Notes: a model not told the origin generated them from the letters alone. A stretch of 64,000 bases of DNA from Bacteroides sp. (GCA_021203515.1 JAJQAY010000073.1:58422-122421), one strand, 5' to 3'; positions 46,909-57,408 are shown, counted from the first letter of the stretch. Made by a program: numbers and translations.

Positions 46909-47889
46909 TTACTTGATATCTCTTAGCTCCCAGCCCAATGCACTGGCGCCCAACACCGCAGCATCAGAATCTTTCAATTCGGATACCAACAATTTAGTCT
47001 TGCCTTTATAAATAGCCAGGATATTATCATCAATTGCCTTCTGAATAGGCTTAATGATATAATCGCCGGATTTTGCCAAACCGCCGAACAAGACAATAGA
47101 CTCGGGACTGGAGAATGCAATGAAATCAGTCAAAGCCTCTCCCAGGATAGTTCCTGTGTACTCAAAAATATCTTGCGACAGCTTGTCACCTTGCACCGCT
47201 GCATCATACACATCTTTAGACGTAATATTTTCAGCAGGAATAGAACGCAACAAACTGGGTTCGGTACGTGCAGTCAAAAATTCACGGGCACTGCGAGCCA
47301 CACCGGTAGCAGAACAATAAGCCTCCAGACAGCCATGACGACCGCATCCGCAGAGGCGTCCGTTTTCACGACGTATGATGGTATGTCCCAATTCACCGGC
47401 AAAGCCGTCATGACCATATACCATTTGTCCGTTCACAACGATACCGCTACCTACTCCTGTGCCGAGGGTAATCATGATGAAATCTTTCATACCCCGTGCC
47501 GCACCGTAGGTCATTTCACCGATTGCAGCAGCATTGGCGTCATTAGTCAATGCGGTAGGGATACCCAGACGTTCTTCAAACATGGCAGCCAACGGAATAA
47601 CTCCCTTCCACGGAAGGTTAGTAGCAAATTCAATCGTACCGCTATAATAGTTACCGTTAGGAGCACCGATACCGACGCCTTTTATCTTATCTACACCGCC
47701 GTTGGCGATGATCAGTGGAAGAAGATTTTTACATATCTCGTCTACATAGTTGTCTACTTGTTCGTAAGCGCCGGTCTTAACAGCACCACTTGCGATAATA
47801 GTTCCGCGTGCGTCCACAATACCAAAGACAGTATTTGTGCCGCCAATGTCAATGCCCACTACATATGGCTTCTCCATGCTTGAATTCAT
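46909..47889 (-). CDS. ROK-family sugar kinase (probable glucokinase)
   Basis: 326 residues. ATP-binding motif VGIDIGGTNTVFGIVD, substrate loop LTNDANAAAIGEMTYGAARG, GTGVGSGIVVNGQ and the ROK zinc/signature segment CGCGRHGCLEAYCS. In Bacteroides such enzymes phosphorylate glucose. A second start, MEKPYVVGID, lies four residues in. Would use glucose released by the mannosylglucose phosphorylase, though it is not in that operon. Confidence 0.9.
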   Translation of the reverse strand: MNSSMEKPYVVGIDIGGTNTVFGIVDARGTIIASGAVKTGAYEQVDNYVDEICKNLLPLIIANGGVDKIKGVGIGAPNGNYYSGTIEFATNLPWKGVIPLAAMFEERLGIPTALTNDANAAAIGEMTYGAARGMKDFIMITLGTGVGSGIVVNGQMVYGHDGFAGELGHTIIRRENGRLCGCGRHGCLEAYCSATGVARSAREFLTARTEPSLLRSIPAENITSKDVYDAAVQGDKLSQDIFEYTGTILGEALTDFIAFSSPESIVLFGGLAKSGDYIIKPIQKAIDDNILAIYKGKTKLLVSELKDSDAAVLGASALGWELRDIK

Positions 47890-48067
47890 GATATTTACTT
47901 TTTGTTTAAAGGGTTAGTTAATAACGTTCATGGATACAAATTACACAAAGAAAAACGACATTGCAAAATCTTTTTTTTAAAAACTTTGCTCCCTTTGCAA
48001 CTTTTCGTAACATTGTGACGTCTAATAGTGAAAATTAATAAGAATAAAGCATAAAACAGGGAAAATT

Positions 48068-48784
48068 GTGATACAACTAAAAGACATTAACAAAACCTAC
48101 AACAACGGAGCGCCGCTGCATGTCCTCAAAGGCATCAACCTCGACATTCAGAAAGGAGAATTCGTATCTATCATGGGTGCTTCGGGTTCCGGGAAATCTA
48201 CTTTGCTCAATATATTGGGTATTCTGGATAACTACGATACCGGAGATTATTATCTGAACGGTACACTCATTAAAAATCTGAGCGAGACGAAAGCCGCCGA
48301 GTATCGTAACCGTATGATTGGTTTTATCTTCCAGTCATTCAACCTGATTTCCTTCAAGGACGCAGTGGAGAACGTAGCTCTCCCTCTCTTCTATCAGGGA
48401 GTCAGCCGCCGGAAACGAAATGCGATGGCTCTGGAATACCTCGACCTGCTAGGATTGAAGGACTGGGCGCACCATATGCCCAATGAGATGTCCGGTGGTC
48501 AGAAACAGCGTGTCGCCATTGCCCACGCACTGATTACCAATTCTCAGATAATCCTTGCCGACGAACCGACCGGCGCTCTCGACAGCAAGACGTCCGTAGA
48601 AGTGATGCAGATATTGAAGGACTTGCACGCCACGGGCATGACGATTGTCGTCGTCACCCATGAAAGCGGTGTAGCCAATCAGACGGACAAGATTATCCAC
48701 ATCAAAGACGGCATAATCGGCAGCATCGAAGAAAACATGAACCACAACGCTTCTCCTTTCGGCCAGAATGGCTACATGAAATAA
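48068..48784 (+). CDS. ABC exporter ATP-binding protein (MacB/LolD type)
   Basis: 238 residues, start GTG at 48068 (MIQLKDINKTY). Walker A GASGSGKST, Q loop FIFQSFNLIS, signature MSGGQKQRVAIAHAL, Walker B ILADEPTGALDS, H loop VVTHE. First gene of an export operon: ATPase, two permeases, periplasmic adaptor, outer-membrane channel. Intact, unlike the permeases. Confidence 0.93.
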   Translation: MIQLKDINKTYNNGAPLHVLKGINLDIQKGEFVSIMGASGSGKSTLLNILGILDNYDTGDYYLNGTLIKNLSETKAAEYRNRMIGFIFQSFNLISFKDAVENVALPLFYQGVSRRKRNAMALEYLDLLGLKDWAHHMPNEMSGGQKQRVAIAHALITNSQIILADEPTGALDSKTSVEVMQILKDLHATGMTIVVVTHESGVANQTDKIIHIKDGIIGSIEENMNHNASPFGQNGYMK

Positions 48785-48807
48785 TAATCCAATAAACTTA
48801 TAACTCA

Positions 48808-50067
48808 ATGCTTGACATTTGGCAAGAAATATACGGCACCATCCGGCGCAATAAACTGCGCACGTTCCTCACGGGGTTTGCGGTGGCATGGGGCATCTTC
48901 ATGCTTATCGTGCTGCTGGGAGCGGGAAACGGAATCATACATGCCTTTGAGCAGAATGCTTCCGAACGTGCACTGAACTCTATCCGTCTGGGCGGAGGAT
49001 GGACTACCGAATCTTACGACGGACTGAAAGAGGGCCGCCGCATACAGTTGGAAAACAAAGATGTCGCCACGACAGCGGAACAGTTCTCGGACAACGTTAT
49101 CAGTGTGGGCGCCACCGTGCGGCAAAGCAATGTAAACCTCAGCTTCGGTTAGGAATATGTCAACCTGTCGCTGATGGGTGTATATCCCAATTATACCGAA
49201 GTGGAGCCCGTGAAGATAGCTTCCGGACGCTTCGTCAACCACAACGACCTGAAAGAACGGCGGAAGATAATCATCCTGCATAAGAAGGCCGCCGAAATCC
49301 TTTTCAGCAAATCGCATACCGAGCCTATCGGTCAGTTTGTCAATGCAGGAGGAGTGAGCTTTCAGGTAGTGGGCATCTACAACGACCAGGGAGACCAGGG
49401 CAGTAGCAGCGCTTACATTTCTTTCTCTACCTTGCAGGTCATTTATAACAAAGGGAACAAGCTGAACAATATCATCTTCACGACCAAGGACCTGCCGACC
49501 ATAGAGATCAACGATGCTTTTGAAGCCGAATATCGCAAAGCTATCGGTGTGAACCACCGCTTCTCCCCCACCGATAAGGGTGCTATCTAGATATGGAACC
49601 GGCTTTCGGATTACATGCGAATACAGGGAGGTATGGGAATTCTCCGCACCGCTATCTGGATTATCGGTATCTTCACCCTGCTGAGCGGCATCGTAGGAGT
49701 ATCGAACATCATGCTGATTACCGTAAAGGAACGCACCCACGAGTTTGGCATCCGCAAGGCTTTAGGAGCCAAACCGAGTTCTATCCTCTGGCTGATTATC
49801 GTGGAGAGTGTAACGATTACCACTTTCTTCGGCTACATCGGCATGGTGGCGGGTATCGGGGTCACGGAATGAATGAATAATGTCTTCGGCAACCAGACGA
49901 TGGATGCCGGAATATTCCAGCAAACCATGTTCACTAATCCTACCGTAGACCTGAGTATTGCCGTACAAGCTACACTGACACTGGTCATTGCCGGAACGCT
50001 GGCAGGGTTCTTCCACGCCAGAAAAGCGGCGAGCATCCGTCCGATTGAGGCACTGAGGGCAGACTGA
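48808..50067 (+). pseudogene. MacB-like ABC permease 1, three in-frame stops
   Basis: One continuous frame of 420 codons with a MacB core domain and FtsX-type membrane domain (GIVGVSNIMLITVKERTHEFGIRKALGA). Stops: TAG 49150-49152 (after NLSFG, before EYVNLSLMG; Gln expected), TAG 49588-49590 (after DKGAI, before IWNRLSDYM; Trp likely) and TGA 49870-49872 (after GIGVTE, before MNNVFG; Trp likely). No frameshift. The rest is well preserved, so the stops are recent or errors. Ends before a 7-nt repeat block. Confidence 0.85.
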
Positions 50068-50070
50068 TTT

Positions 50071-50098
50071 AGTTGAAAGTTGAGAGTTGAAAGTTGAA
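50071..50098. repeat. Four 7-nt repeats (AGTTGAA type) between permease genes
   Basis: AGTTGAA, AGTTGAG, AGTTGAA, AGTTGAA, beginning 4 nt after the permease 1 stop. Confidence 0.85.
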
Positions 50099-50124
50099 AG
50101 TTATGGAGAAATATATAAGCGGAA

Positions 50125-51459
50125 ATGAGAATAGATATAGATACCTGTGAGGAAATCCTCATTACGATAACAAGGAACAAGACACGAAGTCTACTGACGG
50201 CATTCGGTGTATTCTGGGGCATCTTTATGCTCGTCACACTGATTGGCGGCGGACATGGCATGCAGGAAGAGATGCAACAACAGTTTGAGGGCTTTGCCAC
50301 TAATTCCGGTTTCTTTGCTTCGCAAAGGACGGGAGAAGCGTACAAAGGTTTCCGCAAGGGTCGCTACTGGGACTTGGAAATGGCGGACATAGAACGGATG
50401 CGTAGCGTAGAGGAACTGGATGTTGTCACCCCCTCCATAGCCCGTTGGGGTAGTAACGCCATCTACGGAGAGAATAAGTATGAATGCAGCGTCAAGGGAT
50501 CACTGCCGGAATACGAGCAGATAGAGCATCAGGAAATGGCCTACGGACGTTTTATCAATGATGTGGACGTACGGGAAGGTCGCAAAGTGTGTGTCATCGG
50601 CAAGCGCGTGTACGAGAGCCTCTTTAAAGAAGGAGGAGACCCTTGCGGAAAGTTCATCAAGGTGGACGGCATCTACTACCGGATCATCGGCATGTGCTCT
50701 TCCGAGGGAAACATCAACATACAGGGGCAAGCGTCGGAAGCGGTTACGTTGCCAATCACCACCATGCAGCAGGCGTATAATCTCGGTAAACAAATCCATG
50801 TGATTTGTTTCACGGTGAAACCGGGCATAAAGACAACGGATATACAGCCTGAGTTGGAAAGCGTTATAAAAAGAGCCCACTACATTGCCCCGACGACAAA
50901 CAGGCACTCATGTTCCTGAACGCAGAAGCAATGTTTTCAATGATAGACAACCTGATGGCAGGCACACGGATATTGATTTGGATGGTAGGTCTGGGCACGT
51001 TGTTTGCCGGCGCCATCGGTGTGTCGAACATCATGATGGTGACCGTGAAGGAGCATACAACGGAAATCGGTATTCTCCGCGCCATCGGCGCCCGACCGAA
51101 GGACATCCTGCAACAAATCCTCTCGGAAAGTATGGTACTGACGACTATCGCAGGCATGACGGGCATTTCTTTCGGCGCACTTATTCTACAGGTAGTGGAG
51201 AATGCCGTGAACGGGCCGGGGCATCATAAAGACCCATTACCAGGTTTCCTTCGGACTGGCCATCGGCACTTGCTGTCTACTCATTGCGCTGGGTGTGCTT
51301 GCCGGACTGGCACCCGCCTACCGGGCAATGGCTATCAAACCGATTGAGGTGATAATGGATGAATACCCCATCGTTCCCCTAAAGGGGAAGGAGAATAGTT
51401 TAGCTAATATTAAAAAGAAGTATCCACCTCCCCCTTTAGGGGGTTCGGGGGGGGTGTAA
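50125..51459 (+). pseudogene. MacB-like ABC permease 2, two compensating frameshifts
   Basis: Starts MRIDIDTCEEILITITRNKTRSLLTAFGVFWGIFML. The frame is lost near 50888-50891 (C run one short: HYIAP should continue DDKQALMFLNAEAMF), runs in the second frame through SNIMMVTVKEHTTEIGILRAIGARP, and returns near 51233-51235 (C run one long) to HYQVSFGLAIGTCCLLIALGVLAGLAPAYR. Between the two events the frame still encodes good FtsX sequence. The last ~30 codons (from PIVPLKGKEN) come from a C/G-rich intergenic-type repeat. Confidence 0.83.
51366..51456. repeat. CCCCTTTAGGGG-type inverted repeat forming the end of permease 2
   Basis: TTCCCCTAAAGGGGAAGG near 51368-51385 and an inverse-like CCTCCCCCTTTAGGGGG near 51427-51443 followed by a G8 run. 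The permease reading frame runs through it. Such palindromes are common between Bacteroides genes. Confidence 0.65.
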
Positions 51460-51478
51460 ACATAATAATAAAATAAAG

Positions 51479-52585
51479 ATGAAAACGAGAAAGTATCTGA
51501 AAATCGCATTATTGGTGATAGTAGCCGCCCTGTTTATCTGGACGTTTGTATTCCTGTACCAGAAGTCGCAACCGAAGGCGACAATCTACGAAACGGTTGC
51601 TCCGGAGATTGCCGACCTCCAGAAGACAACGATAGCCACCGGCAAGGTAGAGCCGAGAGACGAAGTGCTGATCAAGCCACAAATCTCCGGTATCATTGCC
51701 GAAGTTTATAAAGAAGCCGGGCAGACCATCAAGCAGGGCGAAGTGATTGCCAAAGTGAAGGTCATACCGGAACTGGGACAGTTGAACTCTGCCGAGAGCC
51801 GCGTGCGTCTGGCAGAAATCAACGCCAAGCAGGCCGAAACGGACTTTGCCCGCGTGGAGAAGCTGTTTAAGGACAAACTCATCAGTAGCGAGGAGTACGA
51901 AAAAGGCGAAGTATCCGTGAAGCAGGTACGCGAAGAACTGCAAACGGCTAAGGACAACCTGGAAATCGTGAAGGAAGGTATCACCAAGAACAGCGCATCG
52001 TTCAGCAGTACGCTCATCCGTTCCACCATCACCGGACTTATTTTGGACGTGCCTATCAAGGTGGGTAACTTGGTTATCATGAGTAATACGTTCAACGACG
52101 GTACCACCATCGCCACCATTGCCAATATGAACGACCTCATCTTCCGCGGCAACATCGACGAAACCGAAGTGGGCCGCATACACGAGGATATGCCCGTGAA
52201 GCTGACTATCGGTGCTTTGCAGAACTTGTCATTCGATGCCGTACTGGAATACATATCCCCGAAGGGAGTGGAAGAGAACGGAGCGAACCAGTTCGAAATC
52301 AAAGCCGCCGTCCAGGCACCGGACAGTGTGCAGATACGTTCGGGATACTCCGCCAATGCGGAAATCGTGTTGGAGCGTGCCCTGAAGACGCTTGCCCTGC
52401 CGGAAGGCACGGTCGAGTTCAGCGGTGACAGTACCTTTGTATATGTGCTGACGGACAGCGTGCCCGAACAGAAGTTTAAACGCCAGGAAATCAAGGTAGG
52501 CATGAGCGACGGCATCAAGATAGCGATAAAGAGTTGTCTGACAGCCAACGACAAGGTGCGCGGTGCCGAAAAGAAAGGTAAATAA
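51479..52585 (+). CDS. Periplasmic adaptor (HlyD/MacA type) of the ABC exporter
   Basis: 368 residues. N-terminal membrane anchor (about 8-27), lipoyl-type halves PQISGIIAEVYKEAGQTIKQGEVIAKVKV and a coiled-coil hairpin (about 98-170), then beta-barrel domain (VGRIHEDMPVKLTIGAL). Links the permease to the outer-membrane channel. Intact. Confidence 0.92.
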   Translation: MKTRKYLKIALLVIVAALFIWTFVFLYQKSQPKATIYETVAPEIADLQKTTIATGKVEPRDEVLIKPQISGIIAEVYKEAGQTIKQGEVIAKVKVIPELGQLNSAESRVRLAEINAKQAETDFARVEKLFKDKLISSEEYEKGEVSVKQVREELQTAKDNLEIVKEGITKNSASFSSTLIRSTITGLILDVPIKVGNLVIMSNTFNDGTTIATIANMNDLIFRGNIDETEVGRIHEDMPVKLTIGALQNLSFDAVLEYISPKGVEENGANQFEIKAAVQAPDSVQIRSGYSANAEIVLERALKTLALPEGTVEFSGDSTFVYVLTDSVPEQKFKRQEIKVGMSDGIKIAIKSCLTANDKVRGAEKKGK

Positions 52586-52611
52586 TCACCATGAGACAGA
52601 GTAAGAACATT

Positions 52612-53939
52612 ATGAAGAAAGAATATTTATATATCTTGCCATTCTGGGCTGCGCCCCGATACAGACACAAGAGCAATGGTCGCTGCGCCAGTGCATCGAC
52701 TACGCCATCGAGCACAACATCGATATCCGCCGCACCGCCAATGCTGCCGAGCAGAATGCCGTGGAAGTGAACACCGCCAAGTGGGCGCGCCTGCCGAACC
52801 TAAACGCCAGTGCCGCCCAGAACTGGAACTGGGGACGCACGCAGACGGCCATCAAAGATGAAAACACAGGCGACTACTCTACCGTATACGTCAACACCGC
52901 CAGCCACGGAACGAACATGTCCGTATCTACCAGCATTCCCTTGTTTACGGGTTTGGAACTCCCTCACCAATATGCGCTGGCAAGGTTGAACCTGAAAGCT
53001 GCCATAGCCGATTTGGATAAGGCGAAGGAAGACATATCCATCAATATCGCGTCTTCGTATCTGCAAGTGTTGTTCAACGAAGAACTGCACCGGGTAGCCC
53101 TGGGGCAAGTGCAACTAAGCAAGGAGCAATACGAACGCATCGCCAGGCTAGCCGAAGTGGGAAAGGCTTCTCCGGCCGAAGTGGCGGAAGCAAAGGCGCG
53201 CGTGGCGCAGGACGAAATGAGTGCAGTGCAGGCATACAATAGCTATCAGTTGGCCTTGCTCGACCTCAGCCAGCTTATCGAGTTGGAAACACCGGAAGGC
53301 TTTGTGTTGGAAAGTCCCGCCACAACGCTGGACCTCGTTCCGCTGACGCCGCCCGATGAGATTTTCCAGGTTGCACTGGGCGGCAAAGCCGCCATACAAG
53401 CGGCACAGTACCGCCTCGAAGGGAGCCAGCACAGCATCCGCATTGCGCAGAGCAACTTCTATCCGTAGCTAAGCCTGAACGGAAGTCTCGGCACGAACTA
53501 CTACTCCACCATCAACCGCACTTTCAGTCAGCAGATGAACGATAACTTCAGCAAGTATGTAGGATTTAATCTCAGCGTGCCTATCTTCAACCGGCTGGCC
53601 ACCCACAACCGCGTACGCATCGCCCGCCTGCAACGCGAGAATTACTCTTTGCAACTGGACAATGCCAAGAAAAGCCTCTACAAAGAAATTCAGCAGGCTT
53701 GGTACAACGCTCTTGCTTCCGAAACCAAATATACCAGTAGTAGTACGGCTGCCATGGCAAGCGAGGCTTCTTTCAAACTGATGAGCGAAAAGTATGTCAA
53801 TGGGAAGGCAAATGCCGTGGAGTATAACGAAGCCAAGCAAAACCTGATGAAGGCACAGTCGGACGAACTGCAAGCCAAGTACGAATACTTGTTCCGTACA
53901 AAGATACTGGACTTCTACAAAGGGGAGCCGATAGAGTAA
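52612..53939 (+). pseudogene. TolC-type outer-membrane channel, one frameshift and one stop
   Basis: The start MKKEYLYIL (ATG 52612, or 52591) loses frame near 52636 inside the signal peptide; one missing base would restore ILGCAPIQTQEQWSLRQCIDYAIEHN. Then good OMF sequence (two OEP repeats) up to TAG 53466-53468 after QSNFYP, where Gln is expected before LSLNGSLGTNYY. Continues in frame to 53939. Last gene of the export operon. Confidence 0.85.
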
Positions 53940-53971
53940 CCAAAATCTGCATCTGATACGGATTAACTCAA

Positions 53972-54037
53972 CTTGAGTACCCGCCATTCAGAGCTTGAGT
54001 ATTTGCCGAATTTATCAGCTTGAGTATCTGTCATTCA
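53972..54037. repeat. Degenerate 22-nt lattice (array G) after the tolC-type gene
   Basis: CTTGAGTA starts at 53972 and 53994 (22 nt apart) and again at 54019 (25 nt). The third copy is followed by CTGTCATTCAGAG as the first is followed by CCGCCATTCAGAG. It starts 33 nt after the stop codon. Weaker than the other arrays. Confidence 0.6.
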
Positions 54038-54107
54038 GAGCGAAGCGAAGAATCTATTCCCCTGCACACACAAGGAGAAGAGATTCTTCGCTTCGCTCTG
54101 AATGACA
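54029..54107. repeat. Perfect 27-bp inverted repeat with GCGAAGCGAAG core
   Basis: Arms 54029-54055 and 54081-54107 are perfect inverses around a 25-nt loop, core CATTCAGAGCGAAGCGAAG. Near-identical words are, to my knowledge, scattered through many bacterial genomes as REP-like elements. It lies between converging genes and likely ends both transcripts. Confidence 0.85.
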
Positions 54108-54119
54108 GATGCTTCTTCG

Positions 54120-55068
54120 TTATCTTCTCGTATTATTCGTCTTTTCCGTCGAACGCGAAGAAGTGCGAGTAGTGCTCGTGGAAGAAGAAGTGCCGCTGCT
54201 ACTTCTGCGCGAACTTCCGCTACTGCTTTTAACCTCGCGAGTAGTGCTGCTTCGCCTTGTATTCTCCTTTTTAGTAGCCTCTTTTTTAGTATTCTCCTCA
54301 CGCTTAGGCGTATTCACCTCATTCTTTTTATCATTAGATGAACGACGGGTAGCTTCAGAGCGACGGGGCGTGTCCTTGGTTGGCGACTGCGGCCTTGCCT
54401 GCGGCTGCGGTTTTACTTGCGGCTTGGGCTGCGGTTTTGCTTGCGGTTTTGCGGCTTCCGGACGGCGGTTGGTATTGGGGCGTATCGTTACCGAACCAAA
54501 GTCCGAACGGCGGTGTGTCTGATAGGATTTGTTGTCGCGAATACGGAAAGCACCGTTATATACCGGAGCATTATAGCGTCCGCGATAATAGCTTACGTTG
54601 TTGAAATGGGTGCGATAGTGCCTGCCACTATAAGTACGGTAGTGATAAGGACACGGAAGGAAAAAGTGGTTGGAATTGGTGTAAGTGATATAAATCCGGA
54701 ACGACCAACGTCCGCCATTCATATAGACCGGACTGTAGAAATAAGCAGCCTGCATGAAGCGGGAATACTGCCTGCTGTTCAGCACCCAACGGAGGTCGTC
54801 GTTGCGCACGTCCAGATAATCATAATAACGGTTCAATGTCCACTCTTCACCACGAAGCACGTCATCCATCAGATAGCGTATGCCGGCAATGAAATCGTAA
54901 TTGATTTCGTACACATCATTATACTGCGCCGTAGTCAGGCTCAATTCATGTGCCATCTTATCCGTAAGGAAACGCGTTTCCTTACGCACTTTACTGTTAC
55001 TCATAGCCGCATTGCAAAACGGTTGCACTCATTACGGCGGCAAATAATATAAATAATATTCGTTTCAT
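54120..55068 (-). pseudogene. Secreted hypothetical protein with Ser/Arg/Thr-rich tail, frameshifted near its start
   Basis: The expected start is the ATG at 55068 (MKRILFILFAAVMSATVLQ, a signal peptide). Near 55011-55016 one extra base moves the frame; the body continues AAMSNSKVRKETRFLTDKMAHELSL. The body has a helical N-terminal half with many Tyr (RYYDYLDVRNDDLRWVLNSRQYSRFM), a His/Tyr/Arg-rich middle and a low-complexity tail of Pro-Lys-Gln and Ser-Arg-Thr runs. I do not recognise the family. Without the correction the open frame starts at 55028. Confidence 0.65.
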
Positions 55069-55235
55069 AATAGCGTTCTTTTACTGGTTTATACTCTTTG
55101 TCTATTCTGTGAAAACAAAAATAGGGGAATGATTTCCCCCATCTGTTTCTATCTCTCTATTTTCAAGTAGGGTTTTCCCTATTTGTTTCCGACCGTCCCT
55201 CCGCAAGGGAAGAAGCGACACTCACCGACCTTCGC

Positions 55236-55301
55236 TGCACAAGATGGCATCTTGTGCAACATAAGATGCCATCTTGAACTGCATAAGATGCCATCTTGTG
55301 C
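55236..55301. repeat. Three units on a 22-nt lattice (array E)
   Basis: Units at 55236, 55258 and 55280 share AAGATGSCATCT with palindromic core GATGSCATC, exactly 22 nt apart. Outer flanks CTTCGCTGCAC and GTGCAGCGAAG (55230-55308) are inverse. Same word as array C 24 kb away. It starts about 50 nt after the CvfB-like gene stop and is the main feature of the 55069-55359 gap. Confidence 0.92.
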
Positions 55302-55359
55302 AGCGAAGATAGAAGAGGTAAATAAGGTAAGTAAGAGAAGGAACGCTCCCCCTACTCTA

Positions 55360-56197
55360 CTAACCATTTATCACAATTCCGTCTTCCGTCAGTTGTATCA
55401 GATGTTTTTTTGTACAAGTCGCCGACGGCTTTCTTGAAAGTCTTCTTGCTGACCCCGAACGTGTCGTAGATTTCTTCGGCAGGACTCTTGTCGTTCAATG
55501 CCGTCCGCCCGCCTTGTTGGCGGATATATTCGAGCAAAGTTTCCGAGAAGTCGAGTACCTTGTCCTGTCCCGGCTTTTGAAGTATCAGGTCTATCTTGCC
55601 GTCCTCGCGCACTTGCTTCACATAAGCTTTCAAGGTCATGCCCGTGCGCAGGGGTTGGAATATCTCACTCTCGTAGAGCAAGCCGCTATACTTATTCTCT
55701 ATTATCGCTTTAAATCCCAAGTCTGTCTTCTGCCAAATCAGGATGTCTACCTCCTGCCCCGGCTCATAGGATGCCTGCTCTTTCGACAGATAACGGTCTA
55801 CCTTTGCCGAGGCAACAATCCGGTAACTCTCCTCGTCCAAATGGGCATGGATAACGTACTTATTGCCCACCTGCATCTTCATCTTCTGCTCGCTGAAAGG
55901 CACGAAGAGATCCTTCATCAGTCCCCAATTCAGGAAAGCACCGTATTGGTTGACCCACGCCACTTCCAGACAGGCAAACTCGCCCACTTGCACCAACGGC
56001 GTCAGCGTGGTGGCAACCAGCCGTTCTTCATTATCCAGGTATATAAATACGTTCAGTTCGTCTCCCGGCTGACAATCTTCGGGTACATAGCGCGAAGGAA
56101 GCAATATCTCTCCCTCTTCCCCACCGTCCAGATACATGCCGAAATCGACCTCTTTCACTACCGTCAGCGTGTTGAATTTTCCTAACTCGATGCTCAT
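55360..56197 (-). pseudogene. CvfB-like S1-domain RNA-binding protein, 1-nt insertion near the C-terminus
   Basis: S1-type domains (EVDFGMYLDGGEEGEILLPSRYV; VNQYGAFLNWGLMKDLFVPFSEQ; DLGFKAIIENKYSGLLYESE) and a winged-helix end (SPAEEIYDTFGVSKKTFKKAVGDLYKK). The run of seven A (coding strand, 55405-55411) is one too long: with six A the end reads HLIQLTEDGIVING and stops at 55360-55362. As written it ends TSDTTDGRRNCDKWLVE at 55352. Most of the protein is unaffected, so function may persist. Role: RNA-binding regulator. Confidence 0.82.
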
Positions 56198-56216
56198 ATT
56201 CTTTTGTTTTGTCGCA

Positions 56217-56224
56217 AAGATAGT
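56217..56224 (-). promoter_or_regulatory. -7 box of the CvfB-like gene
   Basis: Minus strand reads TATCTTTG about 20 nt upstream of the start (56197). No clear -33 element. Confidence 0.4.
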
Positions 56225-56311
56225 GCAATTTAGATATAAGATAAAGACAAAGAATAACTTTTCAGTCTGAAAGATAACTTTTTTATATGAACAACTCCTG
56301 TAAAAAACAGT

Positions 56312-56319
56312 TATCTTTG
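56312..56319 (+). promoter_or_regulatory. -7 box of mdh
   Basis: TATCTTTG, 52 nt upstream of the malate dehydrogenase start. Confidence 0.55.
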
Positions 56320-56371
56320 TAGCGTAATAATCAACAAGAAATTAGTTTATTCACCTTTAAATAATAAAATT

Positions 56372-57373
56372 ATGGAATTTCTGACGAATGAAAAATTGAC
56401 CATCGTAGGTGCAGCCGGCATGATTGGCTCCAACATGGCACAGACTGCAATCATGATGCATCTGACTCCCAACATCTGTTTGTACGACCCCTATGCTCCC
56501 GGACTGGAAGGAGTGGCGGAAGAAATGTTTCACTGCGGTTTCGAATGACTGAACCTCACCTTCACATCCGATATTAAGGAAGCACTGACGGGTGCCAAAT
56601 ACGTAGTATCTTCAGGTGGCGCCGCCCGCAAGGCAGGTATGACCCGCGAAGACTTGCTGAAAGGCAATGCCGCTATCGCCGAAGAGTTCGGCAGGAACGT
56701 AAAGGCTTACTGCCCGGACGTGAAACATATGGTTGTCATCTTCAACCCAGCCGACATCACCGGCTTAATCACGCTCCTGTACTCCGGTTTGAAGCCGTCA
56801 CAGGTTACTACGTTGGCTGCTCTCGACAGCACCCGCCTGCGCAGCGAACTGGCAAAGCACTTCGGCATCGCTCCCGACAAAATAGAGAACTGTCGTACTT
56901 ACGGCGGACACGGCGAACAAATGGCCGTATATGCCTCTACCGCCAAAGTGGACGGCAAGCCGCTGTTGGACATCATCGGTACTCCCGCCTTGACTAAAGA
57001 GCAATGGGCTGAAATCCAAACAAAAGTAACCAAAGGCGGTGCCAACATCATCGCTCTGCGTGGCCGCTCTTCTTTCCAAAGCCCCGCGTATGTTTCTATC
57101 GAAATGATTGCTGCCGCCATGGGTGGTAACCCGTTCCGTTGGCCGGCAGGTACTTATGTACACAGCCACGGCTTCGACCATATCATGATGGCTATGGAAA
57201 CCGAAATCACCAAGGACGGCGTTCATTACAAAGAACTGAAAGGTACTCCCGAAGAGGAGACCAAGTTGAAGGAAAGCTACGCTCACCTCTGCACACTGCG
57301 CGACGAGGTTATCGGAATGGGTGTGCTGCCTGCTATCAAAGACTGGCACAGCGTCAATCCAAATATCGACTGA
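56372..57373 (+). pseudogene. mdh: Malate dehydrogenase, one in-frame stop
   Basis: 333 codons. NAD-binding start LTIVGAAGMIGSNMAQTAIM, then YDPYAPGLEGVAEEMFHCGFE followed by TGA at 56546-56548, then LNLTFTSDIKEALTGAKYVVSSGGAARKAGMTREDLLKGN in the same frame. A Gly codon (GGA) is likely at the stop. Catalytic and substrate residues appear normal (RTYGGHGEQM). A central enzyme of the Bacteroides fumarate pathway, so a true null would be costly; a sequence error or an internal start at 56639 are alternatives. Confidence 0.88.
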
Positions 57374-57408
57374 TATTCTTTCAAGAATAGGAATTGGCAA
57401 TTTCCCTC

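Noticed and set aside
54417..55052. 211-codon plus-strand frame
   Set aside because: Antisense to the frameshifted secreted protein, whose signal peptide and body are coherent on the minus strand.
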